Source: Chara braunii (taxonomy: Eukaryota; Streptophyta; Charophyceae; Charales; Characeae). Taken from it: DNA of 64,000 nt. The DNA lies in the NCBI GenBank assembly GCA_003427395.1, contig BFEA01000150.1, positions 479,726 to 543,725 of the forward strand. The letters are read 5' to 3'. The notes beneath the pieces are model-generated. The model was not told the DNA's origin. It ran no database searches and saw only the letters and a program-made list of their open reading frames with translations. This document shows, one piece after another, positions 44,631 through 54,948 of this stretch (its first letter is position 1; every line of letters begins with the position of its first letter). The position numbers and the translations under genes were made by a program.

Positions 44631-45729
44631 AGCTAAAACGAAGCGCCTTCTGGCGCTGGGAGAACTGACAGGGACTTAGTGTCCCCACGAAGAGTAACGG
44701 GCGCCCGATTTTCGGGCAGCCCCTTCAGATCAAGGTAGGTTTTCTTTTTTTTCTTTTGATTTTCTTCTTTATTAAATCTTGCTTAGATTCGTTTTTTTTT
44801 TTTTTTTTTAATTTCCTTTTTAGATTTGGGTTAGATTTTTGCCCTCTTTTTTTTCTCTCCCGTGGTACCCGTTCGTTTCCAACGAACGGGCAGGTACGAC
44901 TGTGCCCAACTGTTTCGTCGGACCTTCACCGAATCATCATGGGGTTGAGCCTTGACGGTCCATCTGCAGATGGGCGAATGAACTTGCCGCCCGTGGGCGG
45001 CTAAGTTCGGGGTTCCTTAGAGAGAGAGAGGGAGACGGAGCAGGTAGGGGCTGCGCCGGACTGTTTCGTCGGGCTTCCACCGACTCATCAGGAGGCTACG
45101 CCTCTACAGTCGACGATAGGGTGAGCAAAAGCGAATGAACCTGCCCTTAGGGCAGAAAAGATACATCGCCATATTGCCCGGGAATTCCCCCTTGGCCTTT
45201 TAAGCAAGTGTCTTCGCCCGTCCGTTTGGGAAACGGGGTGCAGACTATCGCTGGTACCGGGCGCTATCTTCGTCCTGATACAGGCGCGGGGCAAGGAAAA
45301 TAAGACCCTGTTGAGCTTGACTCTAGTTCGACTCTGTGAAATGACGTGGGGGGTTGGTGTGCTCTTTCGTTTTTAAACGACGAGCTGCCCCTGCTGTAGA
45401 AAAAAAAAACGAAGAAAAAAAAGGGGGAAGGAAAAGAAAAAAAAAGAGGAGAAGTAACGGCCACGTATGTGGCCGTGGACTTAGAGTAGATACAGGGGTA
45501 AGAGAAGAAGAGTGAAAGGAAGTTAGGAGAGAGGGGATGCCGCGAACTTGGCTAAGACGCGGTCCCAGATGCAAGTTTAGAAGCATCTGGACTATGGATA
45601 GACAGCAGACTGTTGGGTTCAACAGTCTGCTTGAAAATGGCTGAGTACAACCATTTCTAGGCTGCGTCTGGCCGCGGGTGAAGGCCAGATGCATTACCAG
45701 GGTTCAGAACTTGGTTCCCCTAGGGGAAC
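44083..45729. repeat. Run of many separate hairpins and palindromes in the B LTR
   Basis: Consecutive foldbacks include GCCCTTC/GAAGGGC at 44083-44101; GCTCCTTTTC/GAAAAGGAGC at 44103-44128; CCGTTCGTT/AACGAACGG near 44868-44888; CCAGATGC/GCATCTGG at 45565-45590; AGCAGACTGTTG/CAACAGTCTGCT with a GGTT loop at 45604-45631; and the 16 bp palindrome GTTCCCCTAGGGGAAC at 45714-45729. The last two are identical in the 3' LTR (60023-60050, 60133-60148). Poly-A/poly-T runs separate several of them. No gene. Confidence 0.75.
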
Positions 45730-46087
45730 ATCAAGTTCCCTGACCCTTGATCGCGAGTTTGATCGAGGGCCAGACTCTATTCCGAGATTTGGCTGGGGGC
45801 AAAGTAGCTGCCCTCAGCCTTCAGCCAGCAATAAAAGCTAGCCTGCCACCCAGCAGCCTCACACTTGTGGCAATGCTGCTGGGGCATTCTACTTGAGTAG
45901 ATGCTGGCTGGCTGGCTGCTGGTGTGATAAGGCGAAGTGTTGGAGGTCTGCAGTACCACTTGGAGGAAGGAGGAGGCAGCCATAGCTAGAGGCTGGGAGC
46001 TTCTTGCCCCACCTTCTGTGCTGTGCTGCAGGCTGTGAGAAAGCCGTGGCTTTGAGGTTGCTGCTAGTTTTCTAGGGAGTTGCGGCG

Positions 46088-46340
46088 GAAGTGCTGCCGA
46101 ATTTTTGCGGCAGCAGCACCTGCTTTCTTGGCGGAACAGCGAAAGCGCTGCCGAAATTGTGCGGCGGCAGCGCTGGTATTCTTGGAGGAACAGCGAAAGG
46201 GCTGCCGAAATTGTGCGGTGGCAGCGCCGGTATTCTTGGCGGAACGGTGGAAGCGCTGCCGAATTCTTGCGGCGGCAGCACTGATTTTCTTGGCGGTACG
46301 GCGAGGGCGCTGCCGGATTTTGTGGCAACAACATTTTGCA
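46088..46340. repeat. 54 bp tandem repeat with GCTGCCG/CGGCAGC hairpins (B LTR, copy 1)
   Basis: Units start at 46088, 46141, 46195, 46249 and 46303; the last is partial. Each has gcgctgccg, about 11 bases, then cggcagcgc, and a tail like tattcttggcggaacagc. Because 54 is a multiple of three, frames on both strands stay open through the array (18-residue repeats). I treat it as non-coding. Confidence 0.8.
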
Positions 46341-47774
46341 CAGGACTGCGAGAAGGGGGATTGGACGTTGCCGCAGGGATGGTACCGCCGAGGTGGAAGT
46401 GCATTTTGGAATAGAAAGGATGTGGCGGTCGGATTGTTAAGGACGTAGTGGCACGCGGCACTTGTAAGAATTGTCGAGGCCGTTGTTATTTTTTTGTGGC
46501 ATACCGAGTAAGCGGGGATTGGGTCCAGGACCACCAAGTATTGCGGCAGGCAGGTGGTGACCTGACTTGGTAATTGGTGGGTTGAGTTGGCGCTGTCTTT
46601 GCTGGAAGGTGTGACATTGAGGCTGTGGGATTTGAGAATGGGACACTCTCCTCAGCGGCGAGCTCTCTTCTGTGTTGGTGAGCGACGCTTGAGTTAGTGG
46701 TAACGTTTGAAGGAGGGTATGACTCGTCTTTGTGAGCGGCCACAATGAGAGTGGTGCGACCGAATTTTTTGTAAAGATATTTGGCTTTCTTGAGCGAACC
46801 CTCATAAAAATCACTCAAGGTCAGTGTGACTCAGCTCCTTTGCACACCCGCGTGAACCCACACATTGCATGACCTTGCTTTGAATTCAGGGGAAAAGGTG
46901 GAGTAAGAGTGTGATGTCATGCGTGTGAAGAAAGGGCTGACTTGTTTTGGGGATGGATGAACCATTGGATTGTTTTCTTTCTTGATTATGCAGGTAGGTT
47001 GGAAGATGTATGTGAGAAGGAATCAGCACTGTTTGCTCGAGATAATAATGGGGGTGTTTGCCTCTCTCCCACTCAACCCGAATGCATGTGACAAAAAGGA
47101 GGAGGACCAAAAATAATAATGGAAGTGCGAATGGACGGGTGACGAAAGAATGAAGGCCGTGCAAAAATTAAAAGAAAAAAAGAAAAGGGAACACCTTAGT
47201 ATCTTCCCAAGGATTTCCCCATTCTATCCCGAACGACCACTATCCTTCTATGCCCGTCCAAAATATCTTAATTCTTACGCTTCTCAATCCGTCTAAGTCG
47301 TCCCTTAGCCGAGAAGGCATAGAGCGGTCATCTGCACCCAGGGTCTAGGCTTCTTTTCTCTAGGACGCATCCGAGGCGGGGGTTCGTTGCCTTAGGGGCC
47401 GGCCCTGTTATCGACTCGGAGCGGACCGCTCGTGCGGGGGGATACCATGCTGTTGCGGTGGAGTCAGCCCAACTTCTGAGTCCTCAACAGTGTGTTCGGG
47501 CAAGGGGGAGGGGTATTCCAAACTACTTCCTAGAGGGTAGGGTGTCTTGAAGCTAGGGGCAGTCGCCTCCTCGTGCTTTCAGGAAAAGGGGAGGCCGAAT
47601 CTAGTACCCTGTTGGGTGGCCGCCTTAGGAGCCACCAATGCGTGGGACGGCTGGCGTCATAAGAAGCGCGGCCCGTGGTTCAACTAGTGTTAAAAGAAGT
47701 GCAAATAGACACTACTTTCGCGGTCGGACCGTGACATAAGAATCACGGCCCGAAAGGGGGAGTGAAGATTGAAC
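46341..47774. other. Gene-free part of the B 5' LTR
   Basis: No supportable gene. Frames here are interrupted or altered in the 3' LTR copy. It leads into the ORF at 47775. Confidence 0.45.
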
Positions 47775-48332
47775 ATGGAAGTGGGTATGTCTGAATTATT
47801 TTCACAAAGTTACCGCTTCGTCATCCAGATGCTTGCGGAGACAGTGATTCTCCGATTGTTCAGCACACGCGAGGCGGCGGTTAATTGGTTAGCGGTGCCG
47901 ACACGATCCCGTGCAGGCATGGTACGGAAAGGAAGGCTGGTGTACAACCCACTTGAGGTCTACTCGGAACGGGACGTGCCACAATTCTGGAACGGGAGCT
48001 TGAGGAGACCGCCACGGAGTTATATCTTGTTGGTCGAACCAGGCCAGAGTATTGTGCGATATGATTTTGCGCCTCCTAATCCATCACGAGATTATGGAGA
48101 CATGATCCTAGTTGTGGTTCACGAGGACTGTCCGGGAGTAGAGAACATTCCTGAGGTTAGAGGGATGTTCCTCCATATTGTACTCCATTTGAACAATTTG
48201 CAAGGTCCGTTCGGCCTCCTTCATCACGTGAGACGAGTCCAAGCGAATAGATTTAATGTCATTCGCTCGGAACGTTTCGACGTCACTGCGTTTTATGACG
48301 AGGCTTGCGAGATTTATGAGTACCTCTTCTAA
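47775..48332 (+). CDS. LTR-ORF1: unrecognised 185 aa protein encoded inside the LTR
   Basis: ATG at 47775 (MEVGMSELFSQSYRF) runs uninterrupted to TAA 48330-48332. The protein looks like a folded globular domain, with alternating hydrophobic strands (ETVILRLFSTREAAVNWL, MILVVVHEDCPGV, MFLHIVLHLNNL) and no low complexity, signal peptide or membrane helix. The same ORF exists in the 3' LTR (62196-62753), where a TGA has replaced the tenth codon. It lies on the element's sense strand, about 1.7 kb before the LTR 3' end, and is followed 23 bases later by LTR-ORF2. The gap ends in a pyrimidine-rich stretch plus CAG just before the ATG of ORF2, so splicing is possible. I do not recognise the family; it may be a captured host gene. 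Confidence 0.5.
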   Translation: MEVGMSELFSQSYRFVIQMLAETVILRLFSTREAAVNWLAVPTRSRAGMVRKGRLVYNPLEVYSERDVPQFWNGSLRRPPRSYILLVEPGQSIVRYDFAPPNPSRDYGDMILVVVHEDCPGVENIPEVRGMFLHIVLHLNNLQGPFGLLHHVRRVQANRFNVIRSERFDVTAFYDEACEIYEYLF

Positions 48333-48355
48333 CAGTTGGCTTCTTCGGTGTGCAG

Positions 48356-48748
48356 ATGTTTAGCGGACGGCGGGACCTCACTCGGGCCATATATCTACTG
48401 GTTCGCGACACTACGGACGAGGAACTGATCCGGCGAGCAGAGCGATTATTACAAGTTCGGGATGGAGCGTCCACGCGGTGGATTGGTTTTATCGGCCTGC
48501 TCAGTGGTGGGCAGGGATTTTTTCCTAACTCGCGCGAGGATGTTCGCGCCAATGTGGCCTGACTTCCGGACGAAGTTCATGGATACACCTTGTACTTCCA
48601 TCGCGCAAGCGACCTCCAATGCCTTTCTCAGGTCATTGTGAGCGTCAAAATTACCCTATCGGGGGAGCGCTATGGCGTCGTCCGGATTAAGGACACCACG
48701 ACCACACACCTGTTTCGGATGCCTCAGCCGTTCCGCGCCATAGTCTAG
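48356..48748 (+). pseudogene. LTR-ORF2: unrecognised ~130 aa protein encoded inside the LTR
   Basis: ATG at 48356 (MFSGRRDLTRAIYLLV) keeps one frame to a TAG at 48746-48748, broken only by a TGA at 48560-48562. At that codon the 3' LTR copy reads CGA (Arg), so the ancestral ORF was open. The second half is beta-rich in appearance (QVIVSVKITLSGERYGVVRI) and ends MPQPFRAIV. The 3' LTR copy has instead lost one base near 62850. Thus each LTR has a different lesion, and a single intact ORF was present when B inserted. The bases from 48749 to 50042 hold no further gene. Confidence 0.45.
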
Positions 48749-50044
48749 AAGCTCGCCTCACGGATGGTTTCTCTCTATGATACACGGAAGGTTGGAGTCT
48801 CGTCAGGTGGACGTGTCTCCACCTTGACTTTTGACGACGAGGAGCTTACGCGGCTCGACTGCATAGAGGTTGAGGCCCGTGAGGGCCGACAGGTTTATCC
48901 CGGCGAAGCGCACCCTCTCGAATCAGGTGCTACGACGAGTTGTCCTTATAGTAGGGTCACGTCTATGTGACTCTACAGGGGTAATAATAACAAAAAAAAA
49001 CACAACAATCTTGTGTAGGTAGGCCAACCAGATGGATAGTATCTGGATTACCCGATGATAGCACTATCATGCTTATGCATTGAGGGGTAATCGATCGCTG
49101 GAAAATGAGCCGAGCAAAATGAAAACCGAACACCTGAGAAGGTGTTGACCAAAAGGGCGAGGGCAAAGTATCAGGAAATGAAACATCTCCATGCCAAGTA
49201 TCTGGTGTTGGGGATGGGTACTTCGTCATTCGTGGAACGGAGATAGTAATTATTGCCTAGGAGGACAAATCGACCGACAGAATTGTCAGTCGCTCCTCCG
49301 AATAGATGTATGCGGCAAGGCAATATGGTCGAACCGGGAGTTCAAACATCGACCAGGAGCCAGATCACTTGTTGATCTGCATGGTACCGGCGGTATTTAT
49401 TTGTAAAAGCTGTGTGCGACGGATCTCCTGTTTTCGGACGGCAGTACAACTGCCTCGTCGGTCATGTAAGCAAGAAATGATAACCTTGGCATACCATTTC
49501 ATCAAGTCGAAATGTTGTTTATGTATTTTATTCATGTTATGAGTAGGAGATTATAAAGGGACTAGGATCATATGTTGGGTTTCACGTTTGGTCGAGGCCG
49601 TCCTAGTCGACCGACGCTCGTTCGTACCGAGGAGATCAGCGCCCTCGGGGACGGACAATGTTCGGGTCCACTTGGCGTTAACCAAGCGCACCTATACTCC
49701 AGCGAGCGAGCAAATGCCCTCGGCTGACCTACCTCTGCGATTGCATGTAAAAGATTTCGCACGTGGGTCGGTAGATCGGTAGGGATACACCCCTGAGGGT
49801 GGTGACAGCCCCTCAGGGAAAGCAAGTTGTGCCCCGCGAAAACCTATCCTGTCGTAGGGGACCGAGGGATGTATAGCTGGCGCACCCGTCTAGAGCGGCG
49901 AAGGGACGATGCAACCTCGTCCGTCGCGGTGGTTCGCGGGATTATTTATGCAATGTCCTAAGTTGTCTCTTGATTTTGTTTCAACTCTTGCGTGACATAG
50001 CCGGGAGGGCCCTCGTTCACACGGGGGCCGATGCGCTCGACAGG

Positions 50045-50063
50045 TGGCGCCTTTGCCGGGGAT
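50045..50063 (+). promoter_or_regulatory. Primer binding site, tRNA-Asp type
   Basis: TGGCGCCTTTGCCGGGGAT begins two bases after the LTR end (..ctcgaca gg). It matches the site complementary to the 3' end of plant tRNA-Asp (TGGCGCCGTTGCCGGGGAT) with one mismatch. tRNA-Asp priming is known for some plant Ty3/gypsy elements such as Athila. This position fixes the LTR boundary and the sense direction. Confidence 0.85.
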
Positions 50064-50271
50064 GACGGCAAACTACCGCTGTCCCTGGTGGAACGACACT
50101 CGCGGAAAGGATGATTATAGCGATTTTAAGTGCTGTGTGTTGTTTGTTTGGATTGAAAGTAGTCAGTGGTTATCAATGTTTGGGGAAAGAAAAGAAGGCA
50201 AGATTTGAAGCGAATTGTTGGAATCTATTTGACACTTGGACGTGTGGGTTTGTCGTGTTGATTCTCTCAAG

Positions 50272-52350
50272 ATGACGGGAGGAAGTGCTGATCCCGCAAA
50301 TAGTAATGCATGGGATCGTCGCAACGTCATCTTGGAACTCGCACGAGCCATTCGGGAAGCCGACAATCAAAAGGCACAGTTGCCAAAAGTTCAAGTTCCC
50401 CTCTTCGATGGCACCAATGCCTCAGCATGGGCGGACAAGTTTGAACAATTGGGCAGTTGTTGTGAATGGATGAGTGAAAAGATGTTTCAAATGGTGAAGC
50501 GATATTGTATGGTCGAATACAAAGAAGAAGTGTCGGAGTTGGTGCAAGCCTCGCGCGACTGGCTGGACTTCAAAGCCAAATTATTGGACAAGTACCAACT
50601 GGGGGATCAACTGCTCGACCTGGCGGACTTACGAAAAGTCGGTCATCGGAAATTTGGTACGGCCAAGCAGTTTCTCACGGAATTTGAACGAGTCGCGCGC
50701 TTAGTGCATAATCTTCCTGATAAGGATCGGTGCCTTATCTTCCTGATAAGGATCGGTGGCTTATCTTCCTCGAGAACTTTTCGGTAGTTGAGCAGCGGGA
50801 ATTGATGAAGGATATAACTGGTCGATACGACTGGCCGAAGATCAAGGAGAATTTGTTGGCGGGAAGCTTCGACCAGATGCTTTACCGTCTCCTGAAGCAG
50901 CAAAAAGAGGACCGCGAGAAGGAAGGGGTAAGCGCAGACAAGGACCAAGCCGTTTACAAGACCCTGACTGACATGCGGAACATGATGGCTGACATGAAGG
51001 AGGAAAGGTTAAAGCTATAAGTGATGATGGTCCAGACGAAAGGGGGGGAAAGGAAGGGAAAAACACCCGTTGTGGAGGAAGTGAGTAGTAGCAGCAGTGA
51101 AGAGGAAGACGAGGAGGAAGTGGAGCCCCCTCGAAAATTGACTAAAGCGGAGCGGAAGGCCCTGAATCAGATACGAGGGGGGCAGGGCACTAGTAAAAAG
51201 CAGCGGAAGAATAATGGAGGAGGTGGACAAGGAAGCAACCAGGAACAGGCGGCTCAAACCCCTCCTCAGCAGCCCCAGGCTCAGGCAAGAAGCCGAGGCC
51301 GAGGTCGAGGTAGAGGCCAAGGCGCTGGGGGAGGCCAAGGAAATGGGGGCGGCCGAGGCAATTGGCAGAATTGGTTTTGCAAGTACTGCGGACAAGATGG
51401 GCATGGGATACGGTCTTGTCAGACCGTTACCAAAGATGAAAACGATAAGGTTATATATACGAATATCAGAGGCGAGGTCTACGACTTCGAAGGGAACCTC
51501 ATCGATCCTAATGTGGAGGGAGGAATGAGAAAGGAAGCCTTCCGACGTATGGGGCGAGATCTCCCAATAACTTTTCGACTGGCTTCCCCGGAAGAAGTCG
51601 AACAGATTGAGTTGGAAGCGGCGATGGAGTCATTAACAATTGAAGATGTCAAGGCCGCAGATGAAGGGTTGAGCAAAGAGCAGGAAGACATACTGCAGCG
51701 AGCTCAAACAGTGGTCAGAAAAATGACTCAATGCAGGGAAGCTTTCGTTCAAATATGTGTCGACAGGAATGAAGAGTGGTCCGGGCTTCCCCAAGTTTTT
51801 CTGTTTGGAGGATGGGACAAAGACGGCCAAGGAGGTCTTACTGATGTTACCGCATCGCAGCCTAGATCGCCGTCGGCAGGGCGTCTGATGGCCACCACGA
51901 TCTTGTCCCGTCCTGCTTTCAAGCGACCTGCCACTGCTAGCCTCCCACAAACTCGGAGGGCTCGGAAGCCGCCACGGCCAAGGGCAACGCCGGAAGAAGG
52001 GCCAAGTCAACCTCGAGAAACCGAGACAATTCCGATTGAAAAAAACGATAGCGAGGAGGACGAATTGTTGCGGGCAGAGGATGAGCGGCAGATCAAACAA
52101 CGGACCATGGAGAGGGAGCCAAAAACGGGCAAGACCGATGTTGGGGAAGGAGAGTTGAAAAAGAAGAAGCAAGTCTACACAATTCCAGTAGAGCAAGGGC
52201 TGGATATTGAGCAAATTGTGGACAGGATTTTAAAAAGCCAGCGCGATTTGTTCATGCTCAAGGAGTTCTTGGCCGCGTCACCCAAAATCCGAGAGGAGTT
52301 CAGACATCGATTGTCAAGAAAAAATGTGATGACGGTTAAGATGAGTGATA
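50272..52350 (+). pseudogene. Element B gag (capsid and nucleocapsid), broken
   Basis: ATG at 50272 begins MTGGSADPANSNAWDRR; the frame is open a little upstream but only from a TTG. The capsid region follows (VPLFDGTNASAWADKFEQL, WLDFKAKLLDKYQLGD, KQFLTEFERVARLV). A 26 bp tandem duplication at 50711-50762 shifts the frame, and the downstream frame continues (LENFSVVEQRELMKDI). A TAA at 51018-51020 interrupts it in frame. Beyond lie an acidic Ser/Glu patch, the LTKAERKALNQIRGGQG motif shared with element A, an Arg/Gly-rich stretch, and a CCHC knuckle CKYCGQDGHGIRSC followed by EVYDFEGNLI. The remainder is a linker towards protease (ILKSQRDLFMLKEFLAASP). Gag would form particles and bind RNA; this copy cannot make the full protein. 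Confidence 0.82.
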
Positions 52351-53135
52351 TCTTTCCTCAAGAGATTAGTTGGGCTCCGCCTGAGACAAAAATGGACTGG
52401 CACTGTGTAGCAACTGGGTTGTTGAAGGTGCAAGTTGGGCCATGCGAATATTCGGCGCTCATCGACGATGGGGCTGAAATGAACATTATACGTGAAAGAG
52501 AAGCCATGGGGGCATGAGTAAACATCAATCGAGCGGATACTGGATTTCTGGTGGGTGCAAGTGGGATAACTCCCTTTTGCGGAACGGCGAGTGACGTGAC
52601 GATACAAGTTGGTAAAGTCAAAGTCCGTTCGTACTTCTACGTGCTACCCAGGGTTGAGCATGCTGTGTTGCTGGGCAGAGCTTTCCTATGTCGATCAGAA
52701 TCCATCATCTTTAACAAGCATGATGGTACTATGATCGTGGTTTTATGTGACCCCGTATGTGGCTATTACGAGGTGCTGAAGTGTGAGAACACAGGACCAA
52801 CTAACTCAAGGAACCGACTCAATCCGGGGTCCTACTCCTTCACGGAATCCGAAAGACTCAGGAGGGAGAAGGAATCCCTCGGAGAAGAGAGCGATCCCCA
52901 TGAATTTTCTCTTGCTCTGCCCAACATCTCTCAAGCGATCGAGTTCGTTGCGACAGACTCGTCCGTGGACCCCAAGTTGGTCCAAACGCTGACAGAGATT
53001 GTGGCAGGAGAAGGCGAGACTGGTAGGATGTATCTTACCTATCGACCCGAAAGGTCTTCGGAAGGTGATGTATTGACGGAACCAGCAACCAAGCAAGGGC
53101 CTTTTTTAGAGGTGGACGACTTGGAGTTGGAGTGA
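52351..53135 (+). pseudogene. Element B aspartic protease and linker, broken
   Basis: The domain follows TKMDWHCVATG. The active-site loop reads ALIDDGAEMNII: Asp replaces the Thr of the canonical DTG that element A keeps. A TGA at 52515-52517 interrupts the frame 13 codons later, and the same frame then continues (NINRADTGF, HAVLLGRAFLCRSESII, NKHDGTMIVVL) to 53135. Both changes argue against an active enzyme. The role would be processing of the Gag-Pol polyprotein. Confidence 0.78.
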
Positions 53136-54909
53136 AACGTAAGTACAAGAGAGTAGGCGAGAAAGCTCGGTCAGTGCCCGTCCTGATCACGCAACAAGAA
53201 GAAGTGTATTATAAAGAAGAAAGAGAATGGATCAGGATGAGGAAGGAAAAGAGTATGAAGGCGCCATGTCGGTAGACGAAGGAGAGGATTAAGAATATGA
53301 TCATTGGAGAGGAAGGGTCTCTTACTGAAAAGGAGGTGGACTTCGTTGTTAGCGTCATGAAAAAAAATAATTTGGCTTATGCCTTTGATGATGATGAGCG
53401 AGGGAGGCTTGACGTTGACATGATTCCAATGATCAGGATTCATACGGTACCTCACGAGCCGTGGAATATACGAGGCCCGCGTTATCCGAATCCGGATGAT
53501 CATCGTAGAGTTGTCGAATATCTGGACGGTAAAATTCGGACAAAGGTCGCAGATTACTCGTATGGACCATATGCGTCCCCTTGGTTTTGTTTCATCAAGC
53601 CAAGTGGCGTATTGCGATGGGTGCAGAACTTGCAGAAGCTGAACTCAGTGACGGTTCGTGATGGCGGAGGACTTCCACAAGCCGATCAGTTGTCTGAGTC
53701 GTGCGCAGGCGGACTTATCATCACTCTCATTGACTTGTACTCAGGATACGATCAATTCCCTCTCTATACGGCAGACAGGCCGATGACGGCCATGCATACG
53801 CCGAGGGGATTAATTCATATGTGTGCGGCGCCTCAAGGATGGACGAACGCCGTAGCGATTGTTCAAGGATATATGATGAGATTCATGCAGCCGCTTTGTC
53901 CGGACGTGACATCACCTTATATCGATAACTTGGCCATTCCTGGGCCATGTGTCAAGGACGAGACGGAGGTGCTGCCAGGCGTTCGAAAGTTTGTTTTGGA
54001 GCACGTTCGTAACGTAGAGAAGGTCCTGTCCAAGTTAAAGGAGTACAACCTCACCGCCAGCGGTGTCAAATCTCGGCATTGTATGCGTGAGGCGAGTATC
54101 TTGGGCTTCTTGTGCGATGAGAAAGGTCGTCGGCCAGATTCCAAGAAGACAAACAAGATCCCGGAATGGCCGACTCCGCTTAAGTCCATACTGACGTGCG
54201 CAGTTTCTTGGGGACTTGCGGATTCTGGCGTATCTTCATTCGCAAGTTCGTAGCAAGGGTGGAGCACCTACGGAAGTTGGTGCGTAAAAAACAGGAATGG
54301 GAATGGGGTCCAAAGCAGTAGGCGGCGGTGGAAGATATCAAGGTACAATTCCGAGAAGGAGGATTGATCCTGGGGGTTCCGTGCTTTCACAATGACCCGA
54401 ATCGGGCCTTCGTGGTTGAAACGGATGCAGGCCCCACAGCATTGGGTGGTGTCCTTATCCAAAAGGATGGAGAAGGGCGAGAAAGTCCATTGAGATTTGA
54501 AAGTCGAACGCTGAATGAGGCAGAAAGGAGATATTCCCAATTTAAGAAGGAAACCCTTGTAGTGCTTCATTGCCTCAGAATCTTCCGTAACTACGTGTTT
54601 GGAAGACGGTTCGTCCTGCGGGTTGATCCGACTGCCTTGGCGCAGTCACTGGAAAATTATTCCCCATCGGATCCAACTATCGCTCGATGGTTGATTTATA
54701 TCTGGATGTTCAATTTCGAGATCGAACATATTGCGGGGACGCAAAATCGAGTCGATGGATTGAGTCGGATCGAGTGGGACTCCTCGAAAGATCGGGAAGA
54801 AGACTCCGTTTCTGTGGATAGATTTCTGGAAACAGACGAGCAGCATTTGAGTATCAATGTTTCGGAGTATATTAGCAATGCTTCGTCCCGACCTGGGAAG
54901 TCTATCTGA
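53106..54909 (+). pseudogene. Element B reverse transcriptase and RNase H, broken
   Basis: After a frame change near 53105 the polyprotein reads on (KARSVPVLITQQEE), and the main RT frame opens at 53297. RT blocks are YASPWFCFIKP, LRWVQNLQKLNSVTV, LIDLYSGYDQF, PRGLIHMCAAPQGWTNAVA and YIDNLAI, where the second Asp of YIDD is Asn. The connection region (PGVRKFVLEHV) leads to a frameshift near 54200 and a TAG near 54320. RNase H then has VETDAGPTALGGVL, Glu in FKKETLVVLHCL, Asp in LRVDPTALA, and DGLSRIEWD, ending at TGA 54907-54909. The APQGWTNAV block differs from the FGLxNAP form of common plant Ty3 elements. I recall a closer resemblance to a set of fungal Ty3 polymerases, to be tested by alignment. 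Confidence 0.85.
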
Positions 54910-54948
54910 AGTTCTCCGAGTTGTTATCAGAAGCGTTCATAACTTGTA

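Larger units (their letters stand above)
42802..50042 (+). repeat. Element B 5' LTR (about 7.2 kb)
   Basis: It matches 57412-64000 in order and orientation with a few per cent divergence by eye. The 3' end is fixed by ..gcgctcgaca at 50033-50042, three bases before the PBS. The 5' end is less sure: similarity to the 3' copy begins at 42802, about 50 bases inside the TGTCAG start proposed there. It contains a 320-base N gap, dense hairpins, a 54 bp repeat array and two ORFs near its 3' end. Confidence 0.8.

Noticed and set aside
46091-46414. 107-codon ORF with 18-residue repeats (and its copy at 60511-60834, plus minus-strand frames there)
   Set aside because: The 54 bp repeat unit is a multiple of three, so several frames on both strands stay open; the composition is repeat-driven and pairing of the DNA explains it better.
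50045-50063. tRNA gene fragment
   Set aside because: It is the complement of a tRNA 3' end placed next to an LTR, so it is a primer site; no cloverleaf can be formed around it.
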